This document shows, piece by piece, positions 41,619 through 46,944 of a stretch of DNA of 46,944 nucleotides. Position 1 is the stretch's first letter; the number at the start of each line of letters is the position of its first letter. A program made the position numbers and the translations under genes. Under the pieces are notes generated by a model, which was not told the origin of the DNA, did no database searches, and worked only from the letters and a program-made list of their open reading frames with translations. This stretch comes from JBDTDV01 sp039922875 (lineage in GTDB: Bacteria > Actinomycetota > Actinomycetes > Actinomycetales > Microbacteriaceae). The stretch covers positions 1 through 46,944 of the forward strand of contig JBDTDV010000076.1 of NCBI GenBank assembly GCA_039922875.1, read 5' to 3'.

Positions 41619-43043
41619 ATGACGGACGGCAAACTGGCGATTGTGATCTTGGCCGCCGGCCGGGGGACACGGATGAAATCCTCCACGCCGAAACTTCTGC
41701 ACACGCTCGCCGGAGTGCCGATCATCGATCACGTCTTGGCAACGGCGCGGGCTCTGGATGCCGCCCACGTGCTGACCGTGGTGCGGCATGAGCGGGATCT
41801 GTTGGCCGGGGAAATCAGCACCGAGTTTCCGGGTTGTGTCATCGTCGATCAGGACGAGGTGCCGGGCACCGGCCGTGCTGTCGAACAGGCCGTTGCGGCG
41901 CTGCCTGGCGACTTTGATGGTGACGTGCTGGTGGTCAACGGCGATGTTCCGCTGCTGGATGCGGTTACCCTGACCGGCCTGCTCGATGCGCATCGGCGCG
42001 GCACGGCGTCCGCCACCGTGCTCAGCAGTGTGCCGGCTGACGCGGCCGGATACGGCAGGGTGGTGCGGGCAGCCGACGGCAGCCTGGACCGGATCGTCGA
42101 ACAGCGCGATGCTACGGCTGAGGAACTCGCCATTGACGAGATCAATTCGGGAGCCTACGTCTTCGGTGTATCCGCGTTGCGCGATCAGCTGGCCAATCTC
42201 ACCATCGACAACGCCCAGGGTGAGAAATACCTCACCGATGTGATCGGGCTGCTGCGCAGAGCCGGTTCTGAGGTCGCCGCGCTGCCGGTGTCACAATCCT
42301 GGATCGTCGAGGGTATCAACGATCGGGCCCAGCTCAGCGCACAGGAGGCGAGGTTGAACGCGCTGATCGTGCGCGGCTGGCAACTGGCCGGTGTGACCGT
42401 GCAGGACCCGGCCACCACCTGGATCGATCTGACGGTGAAGCTTGCCGAGGATGTCACGGTGCTGCCGGGCACCCAGCTTCGCGGTGCGACCGTGGTCGAC
42501 TCCGGCGCCACCATCGGTCCGGACACGACACTGGTGGATTGCGAGATCGGCGCGGGTGCGGTGGTCAAGCGCACCGACGCGACCCTTGCGGTGATCGGAG
42601 CCGGAGCATCCGTCGGCCCATTCTCCTACCTGCGGCCGGGTACTCGACTCGGCGCGGACGGCAAGATCGGCGCGTTTGTCGAGACCAAGAACGCCACGAT
42701 CGGGACCGGCTCGAAGGTACCGCATCTGAGTTACGTCGGCGACGCGACCGTCGGTGAGTACAGCAATATCGGCGCCGCGACGATTTTCGCCAACTACGAC
42801 GGGGTGGACAAGCACCATTCCGATGTCGGATCGCATGTTCGCACCGGATCGCACAATGTCTTCGTCGCGCCGGTTAGGATTGGCAATGGAGCATATACCG
42901 GCGCCGGCACCGTGGTCCGCAAGAATGTCCCAGCCGGCTCGCTCGCAATCAATGTTGCTCCGCAGCGCAATATCGAGGGTTGGGTCGCCATACATCGGCC
43001 CGGTACCAACGCGGCGAAAGCAGCTGAGGAGAGCGGAGAGTAG
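41619..43043 (+). CDS. glmU: Bifunctional UDP-GlcNAc pyrophosphorylase / GlcN-1-P acetyltransferase
   Basis: The 474-residue enzyme makes UDP-GlcNAc for cell-wall synthesis. The N-terminal uridylyltransferase has LAAGRGTRMKSSTPKLLH and VVNGDVPLLDA. The C-terminal left-handed beta-helix has hexapeptide repeats and YVGDATVGEYSNIGAATIFA, NYDGVDKHHSDVG and FVAPVRIGNGAYTGAGT. The ATG at 41619 is supported by AGGAGGG at 41603-41609. A longer open frame extends upstream through the tRNA but is not coding. prs starts immediately after the stop. Confidence 0.96.
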   Translation: MTDGKLAIVILAAGRGTRMKSSTPKLLHTLAGVPIIDHVLATARALDAAHVLTVVRHERDLLAGEISTEFPGCVIVDQDEVPGTGRAVEQAVAALPGDFDGDVLVVNGDVPLLDAVTLTGLLDAHRRGTASATVLSSVPADAAGYGRVVRAADGSLDRIVEQRDATAEELAIDEINSGAYVFGVSALRDQLANLTIDNAQGEKYLTDVIGLLRRAGSEVAALPVSQSWIVEGINDRAQLSAQEARLNALIVRGWQLAGVTVQDPATTWIDLTVKLAEDVTVLPGTQLRGATVVDSGATIGPDTTLVDCEIGAGAVVKRTDATLAVIGAGASVGPFSYLRPGTRLGADGKIGAFVETKNATIGTGSKVPHLSYVGDATVGEYSNIGAATIFANYDGVDKHHSDVGSHVRTGSHNVFVAPVRIGNGAYTGAGTVVRKNVPAGSLAINVAPQRNIEGWVAIHRPGTNAAKAAEESGE

Positions 43044-44021
43044 ATGTCTGGCATCAAGGCGAGTGGTCAGAAACGTTTGGTCCTTATTTCCGGTCGAGCC
43101 CATCCGGCGCTCTCGGAACAGATCGCGGCCTGCTTGGGCAGCGAGCTCGTACCGACCGAGGCGCGCACCTTCGCCAACGGTGAGATCTACACCCGGTTCG
43201 ATGAGAGTGTGCGGGGCTCAGACGCGTTTGTGATCCAGTCGCATACCCAGCCGATCAACGAATGGTTGATGGAGCAGCTGATCATGGTGGATGCCTTGAA
43301 GCGTGCCTCCGCGAAACGGATCACTGTTGTTGCTCCGTTCTATCCGTACGCCAGGCAGGACAAGAAGGGCCGTGGCCGGGAGCCGATCTCCGCGCGATTG
43401 GTCGCCGACCTGTTCAAGGTGGCCGGTGCCGACCGGATCATGTCGGTCGACCTGCACGCCGCCCAGATTCAGGGCTTCTTCGACGGGCCGGTCGACCACT
43501 TGTTCGCCATGCCGGTGTTGCTGGAGCACATCAAATCGAAGCTTGATCCTGCGACCCTCACCGTTGTCTCGCCCGACATGGGCCGGGTGCGGGTTGCGGA
43601 CATTTGGAGTGACAAACTTGGCGCACCGCTGGCGATCATCCACAAGCGTCGCGACCCGCGGGTGCCGAACCAGATCACCGTGCATGAGATCGTCGGCGAG
43701 GTCGAGGGGAGGGTGTGCCTGCTGGTGGACGACCTGATCGACACCGGGCGCACGATCGTCAAAGCCGCCGAGGCGTTGCGTTCTGCGGGCGCCATCGGCA
43801 TCGTGATCGCCGCCACCCACGCTGTATTCAGCGACCCGGCGGTCGAGCTGCTGAACTGCGCTGCAGTCGACTCCGTTGTCGTCACCGACACGTTGCCGTT
43901 GCCGCCGGAGAAGCTGTTCGACAAGCTCACCGTGCTTCCCATCGCGCCGTTGCTGGCCAGGGCTATCAGAGCCGTGTTCGAGGATGATTCGGTGACCAGC
44001 ATGTTCGACGGCGCCGCTTGA
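43044..44021 (+). CDS. prs: Ribose-phosphate pyrophosphokinase
   Basis: The 325-residue PRPP synthase feeds nucleotide, histidine and tryptophan synthesis. It has KRLVLISGRAHPALSEQIA, ETRSF-equivalent ARTFANGEIYTRF, FYPYARQDKKGRGREPISAR, SVDLHAAQIQGFFDGPVDHL and the PRPP loop CLLVDDLIDTGRTIVKA. Its ATG directly follows the glmU stop with no gap, so the two are co-translated. No terminator with a T-run is visible downstream. Confidence 0.96.
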   Translation: MSGIKASGQKRLVLISGRAHPALSEQIAACLGSELVPTEARTFANGEIYTRFDESVRGSDAFVIQSHTQPINEWLMEQLIMVDALKRASAKRITVVAPFYPYARQDKKGRGREPISARLVADLFKVAGADRIMSVDLHAAQIQGFFDGPVDHLFAMPVLLEHIKSKLDPATLTVVSPDMGRVRVADIWSDKLGAPLAIIHKRRDPRVPNQITVHEIVGEVEGRVCLLVDDLIDTGRTIVKAAEALRSAGAIGIVIAATHAVFSDPAVELLNCAAVDSVVVTDTLPLPPEKLFDKLTVLPIAPLLARAIRAVFEDDSVTSMFDGAA

Positions 44022-44042
44022 GCCGATGACATCGTGTTCGAG

Positions 44043-44103
44043 ATTCAGGTTGAGTGGTCGTTCCAACCGGATTAATTCCGCCGAACCTCAGTTCAGCCTG
44101 AAT
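44043..44103 (+). other. Long inverted repeat after prs
   Basis: ATTCAGGTTGA (44043-44053) pairs with TCAGCCTGAAT (44093-44103), eleven pairs with one G-U. The 39-base loop holds a smaller CGGA/TCCG stem. There is no T-run. It fills most of the 144-base gap between prs and the hydrolase gene; a transcript end or RNA-level element is possible. Confidence 0.4.
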
Positions 44104-44151
44104 TCTGCCCAGGTATTCGGCGGGATGTGCCGAGTTCCCGGTCCTGGAGAA

Positions 44152-44169
44152 ATGAGCGCTGTCAGATGA
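44152..44169 (+). other. Five-codon mini-ORF overlapping the hydrolase start
   Basis: ATGAGCGCTGTCAGATGA encodes Met-Ser-Ala-Val-Arg and its stop overlaps the next ATG (ATGA at 44166-44169). GGAG lies two bases upstream of the mini-ORF start. It matches the mini-ORF at 45676-45693 in 15 of 18 bases. Confidence 0.4.
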
Positions 44170-45128
44170 GCGGGCCTCGAATAACAATGTTGATCGCGGT
44201 CGTCGCCGCCCTTGTGCTCGCGATCACAGGATCCGTGGTGATTGCCGGCGAGTCGACGCCTCACAACGGCGGCACGAGCGCCAGCTCCGCGGCACGCCAG
44301 AACCCGCGCAGCGGAACGTTCGCCGGTCAGATTGCGATCGGCAACGGGCGTGAACTGTACCTTCAGTGTGCCGGCACCGGCGAGCCGACGGTCGTTCTGG
44401 ATTCCGGCATCCATGACTCATCCGATACCTGGACGATCAGCGATTCCAAGGCGGCACCGGTATTCACCGAGGTCGCCAGGTACACGCACGTGTGCATATA
44501 TGACCGGCCGGGCACGCTGCGCTACTCCAACCCGCCAGCCTTGACGACCCGCAGCACCTCGGTGCCGATGCCGCGCACGCTGCCGAGCATGGTCTCCGAT
44601 CTTGACGCGCTGCTGAAGTCGGCGCGGATTCCTGGACCCTATCTACTGGTCGGACACTCCTATGGCGGAATGATCGTGCGCTCGTTCGCCCAAACCCATC
44701 CGTCGTCTGTAGCCGGACTAGTTTTCGTCGATGCGTTCGGACCGAACATCGCAGAGTCGTTCGGCGCCCAGTGGCCCGCGTACACGCAGATCCTCAACAA
44801 GCCCGGGACAGCGCTGGACGACCAACCCGGATGGGAATCTGTCGACGCGGATGAGGCGATCGATGCCATCCAAAACGGACCTGCGCTACCGACCGTACCG
44901 ACGGCTGTGATCAGCAAGACCGAGCCGTTCGCGGTATCTCCGACCGTTCCCCAGGCCTTGACCGAAACCCTGGAACGGGCTTGGCCCGGGGTGCAGGATG
45001 CCCTGGTCGGCCTTGAACCGAAGACTCCACATGTGTTGGCAACCGGCAGTGATCACTACGTCCAAATCCATGACCCTGACCTGACCAGCAGCATGATCCG
45101 GCTGGTCCTGGATCGTGCCAAACGGTAG
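44166..45128 (+). CDS. Exported or membrane-anchored alpha/beta hydrolase
   Basis: The 320-residue protein begins with a signal peptide or membrane anchor (ITMLIAVVAALVLAITGSVV, residues 6-25). An alpha/beta-hydrolase fold follows, with nucleophile Ser165 in VGHSYGGMIV, a likely acid in the FVDAFGPN region or later strand, and the catalytic His in GSDHYVQI near residue 297. The cap differs from esterases I can name, so the substrate is unknown. The ATG at 44166 is selected because the signal peptide begins there. It precedes a MarR gene and an MFS exporter and may belong to a detoxification set. Confidence 0.85.
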   Translation: MSGPRITMLIAVVAALVLAITGSVVIAGESTPHNGGTSASSAARQNPRSGTFAGQIAIGNGRELYLQCAGTGEPTVVLDSGIHDSSDTWTISDSKAAPVFTEVARYTHVCIYDRPGTLRYSNPPALTTRSTSVPMPRTLPSMVSDLDALLKSARIPGPYLLVGHSYGGMIVRSFAQTHPSSVAGLVFVDAFGPNIAESFGAQWPAYTQILNKPGTALDDQPGWESVDADEAIDAIQNGPALPTVPTAVISKTEPFAVSPTVPQALTETLERAWPGVQDALVGLEPKTPHVLATGSDHYVQIHDPDLTSSMIRLVLDRAKR

Positions 45129-45158
45129 CGACCGGCGATCATCCAAGCAATAAACATT

Positions 45159-45184
45159 GCTAATTAGCGTTGCTAACGATTAGC
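45159..45184. promoter_or_regulatory. Pair of palindromes, candidate MarR operator
   Basis: GCTAATTAGC (45159-45168) is a perfect palindrome. GCTAA-CGA-TTAGC (45172-45184) repeats it with a 3-base spacer. The pair sits 24 bases before the MarR start and is AT-rich, as MarR autoregulatory sites often are. Confidence 0.5.
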
Positions 45185-45196
45185 CTGAAATGAGCG

Positions 45197-45202
45197 TAGG
45201 CT
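45197..45202 (+). promoter_or_regulatory. Putative -10 element (TAGGCT) for leaderless marR
   Basis: TAGGCT, six bases, ATG at 45209. The palindromes at 45159-45184 would cover the -35 region. Confidence 0.45.
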
Positions 45203-45208
45203 AGGCGG

Positions 45209-45679
45209 ATGCCGACAAGCCAGCCCAGTGCATCCGATTCGTGCGTCAAACCGCACAAGCCATCTAGCCTCTCGGTGGATCTGCGCAGCGCCGTCTTGCA
45301 ACTGGCCAGGAGAATCCGCCAGGAGCGCAGTGACGAGGCGATCACGCTCTCAGAACTTGCCGTGCTCGGCGTGCTCTCGTTCCACGGAGCGATGACCCCG
45401 GGTCGGCTGGCCGATCACGAGCAGATCAGCCCACCTTCGATGACCCGCACCTTGGCTGGACTGGTCGCCAAGGGATACGTGCTCAAGAGCGGTGACCCGA
45501 GCGACCGGCGACAGGTGCTGATCGAAATTACCGGTGCCGGTGCCGAGGTCGTCAAGGAGACCAGGCACCGCCGCACGGCCTGGTTGTCCCGTCGGCTGGC
45601 GAAGCTCGAACCTGATCAGCGAGCGATTTTGGCAGACGCGGTCAGAATCATGGGGACCCTAAGCGGTACTCACTCATGA
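45209..45679 (+). CDS. MarR-family transcriptional regulator
   Basis: A 156-residue MarR repressor. LADHEQISPPSMTRTLAGLV is the helix-turn-helix and KGYVLKSGDPSDRRQVLIEI the wing. The terminal helices would form the dimer. Its stop is one base away from overlapping a mini-ORF, and the MFS gene starts 11 bases later, so regulator and transporter are one unit. It likely represses its own promoter through the palindromes upstream and controls the exporter (inference). Confidence 0.9.
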   Translation: MPTSQPSASDSCVKPHKPSSLSVDLRSAVLQLARRIRQERSDEAITLSELAVLGVLSFHGAMTPGRLADHEQISPPSMTRTLAGLVAKGYVLKSGDPSDRRQVLIEITGAGAEVVKETRHRRTAWLSRRLAKLEPDQRAILADAVRIMGTLSGTHS

Positions 45680-45693
45680 ACGCGGCCAGATGA
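45676..45693 (+). other. Five-codon mini-ORF linking marR to the MFS gene
   Basis: ATGAACGCGGCCAGATGA encodes Met-Asn-Ala-Ala-Arg. Its ATG overlaps the marR stop (ATGA) and its stop overlaps the MFS start (ATGA), so ribosomes could pass marR, mini-ORF and MFS without leaving the RNA. No Shine-Dalgarno site precedes the MFS start itself. Confidence 0.4.
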
Positions 45694-46944
45694 AATACAC
45701 CTTTCGATCGCTCCGCTTTTTCAACTACCGGGTCTGGGCGGCCGGCGCGATCGTGTCGAACACGGGAACCTGGATGCAGCGGGTGGCCCAGGACTGGCTC
45801 GTGCTCACGGTGCTCACGGCGAACTCGTCGATCGCCCTCGGTGTCACCACGGGATTGCAGTTCGGCCCGATCCTCGTTCTGGCTCCGCTGGCCGGGGTGA
45901 TCTCTGACCGCTACAACAAGCGGATCGTGCTGATGATCACCCAATCCAGCGCCGGGGTGATCAGCCTCGGCTTGGGGATTCTGGTCTTGGGCGGCCATGC
46001 GCAACTGTGGCATGTGTACGTGTTGGCGCTCTTGTCCGGTGTGGTGGCCGCGATCGACTCTCCGGCTAGGCAGACCTTCGTCACCGAGATGGTGCCGTTG
46101 AAAGACCTGCCCAACGCGGTCGGGCTCAACAGCGCGTCGTTCAATGCGGCCCGCCTGATCGGTCCCGGCGCGGCAGGGCTGTTGATCGCCGGCATCGGGA
46201 TCGGCTGGGTGTTCGTCATCAACGCCGCCACGTTCTTGGCCGTGGTCTTCTCGCTGACCAGGATGCGGGAGGCCGATCTTTCCACGTCGGCCGCGCCCAA
46301 GCGTGGCAAGGGCGCCATGCGCGCGGGCATGCGCTACGTACGTAATCGACCGGACATCATGCTGATCCTGGTGGTCATCGGCCTGGTCGGTGCATTCGGG
46401 ATCAACTTCCAGATGACGACGGCCATCATGGCGCGGCTGGTGTTCGACAAGGGGGCCGCCGATTACGGCCTGCTCGGATCGATCATGGCCGTCGGCTCGC
46501 TGGCCGGAGCCTTGTTGGCGGCCCGTCGGGATCACCCGAGCACGCGGCTCGTGGTCGGCTCGGCCTTGGTCTTCGGCGCGTTCTCCGCGATCGCCGCGCT
46601 GATGCCGACCTTCTGGACGTTCGCGATCGCCCTGATCCCGGTCGGGTTGAGCGCCCTGACCCTGCTGACCACCGCGAATGCGACGGTACAGATGACAGTG
46701 GCCCCGGCTATGCGCGGCCGGGTGATGGCGTTGTACATGGCGATCTTCATGGGCACAACGCCGATCGGTGCTCCTTTGGTCGGATGGATCGGGGAGGCGT
46801 GGGGTCCGCGCTGGACGCTTCTCTTCGGCGGATTGGTGTCGATGGCGGCGGCTGCGGCGGCCATCCTGTTCCTGATGCGGGTGAACAAGGTGCGGTTCGG
46901 CTACGACGCTGCCACGAGACTGAGGTTCGGGCTGGTACCGACTC
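45690..46944 (+). CDS. MFS transporter, DHA3-like (partial, cut by window end)
   Basis: The first 418 residues are present with no stop before the window ends. The N-terminus MKYTFRSLRFFNYRVWAAG and the motifs WMQRVAQDWLVL, GVISDRYNKRIVLM (motif A) and SPARQTFVTEMVPLKDLPNA match the enterobactin-exporter-like branch of MFS drug:proton antiporters. RGRVMALYMAIFMGTTPIGA is in the last third. About twelve hydrophobic segments are visible. It is coupled to the MarR gene through the mini-ORF. The substrate is unknown; the hydrolase upstream may be functionally linked. Confidence 0.9.
   Translation, partial: MKYTFRSLRFFNYRVWAAGAIVSNTGTWMQRVAQDWLVLTVLTANSSIALGVTTGLQFGPILVLAPLAGVISDRYNKRIVLMITQSSAGVISLGLGILVLGGHAQLWHVYVLALLSGVVAAIDSPARQTFVTEMVPLKDLPNAVGLNSASFNAARLIGPGAAGLLIAGIGIGWVFVINAATFLAVVFSLTRMREADLSTSAAPKRGKGAMRAGMRYVRNRPDIMLILVVIGLVGAFGINFQMTTAIMARLVFDKGAADYGLLGSIMAVGSLAGALLAARRDHPSTRLVVGSALVFGAFSAIAALMPTFWTFAIALIPVGLSALTLLTTANATVQMTVAPAMRGRVMALYMAIFMGTTPIGAPLVGWIGEAWGPRWTLLFGGLVSMAAAAAAILFLMRVNKVRFGYDAATRLRFGLVPT

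Noticed and set aside
1..46944. CRISPR arrays, insertion sequences, integrases or phage genes
   Set aside because: No regularly spaced repeats, no terminal inverted repeats with transposase and no recombinase motifs were found anywhere in the window.

Overview
The window is 46.9 kb of GC-rich bacterial chromosome from an actinobacterium, most probably Microbacteriaceae or a close relative. This is inferred from the order pmt / rsmI / metG / tatD / rsmA / ispE / ABC-F / tRNA-Gln / glmU / prs, from the base composition, from a tRNA gene without an encoded CCA end, and from many genes that appear to start at or next to the first transcribed base. I see no insertion sequence, phage gene, CRISPR array or rRNA. 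No gene-free stretch exceeds about 210 bases.

Layout. (1) 1-6.9 kb: a DUF255/thioredoxin-like protein, a VOC protein, an MFS transporter, the minus-strand set metY / CoA-binding protein / small hypothetical, and a fatty acid desaturase. (2) 6.97-9.5 kb: protein mannosyltransferase and rsmI, divergent. (3) 9.5-17.0 kb: a divergent GntR regulator and a tightly packed five-gene operon (CaiB-type CoA-transferase, HyuA, HyuB, isochorismatase-family amidohydrolase, HMG-CoA-lyase-like enzyme). It looks like a complete regulated catabolic unit for an unidentified cyclic amide or imide. (4) 17.1-21.4 kb: metG, tatD, rsmA, ispE. (5) 21.4-36.5 kb: a molybdenum-cofactor block with a membrane-anchored sulfite-oxidase-type enzyme, moeZ, moaD, moaA, moeA, moaC, mog and moaE. 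Interspersed are a glycerol/water channel, a SufT/PaaD-like protein, a 7Fe-type ferredoxin, a small membrane protein, an acyl-CoA dehydrogenase and a GH65 phosphorylase / beta-phosphoglucomutase / DUF488 operon. (6) 36.5-44.0 kb: ABC-F ATPase, a CDP-glycerol transferase/glycosyltransferase fusion, a MarR regulator, tRNA-Gln(UUG), glmU and prs. (7) 44.0-46.9 kb: a secreted alpha/beta hydrolase, a MarR regulator and an MFS exporter cut by the window end.

How it fits together. The housekeeping genes form a conserved actinobacterial backbone. Blocks 3 and 5 look like two accessory insertions into it, one between rsmI and metG and one between ispE and the ABC-F gene. Block 5 supplies nearly all of molybdopterin synthesis from GTP to Mo insertion next to one enzyme that uses it; no molybdate transporter is visible.

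The most unusual items are the uncharacterised hydantoinase/CoA-lyase operon; a repeated TANNNT-N6/7-start-codon arrangement at about ten genes; two nearly identical five-codon mini-ORFs that each overlap the next start codon by ATGA; a 29-bp AT-rich palindrome between the SufT-like and ferredoxin genes; and three short tandem duplications at gene edges.
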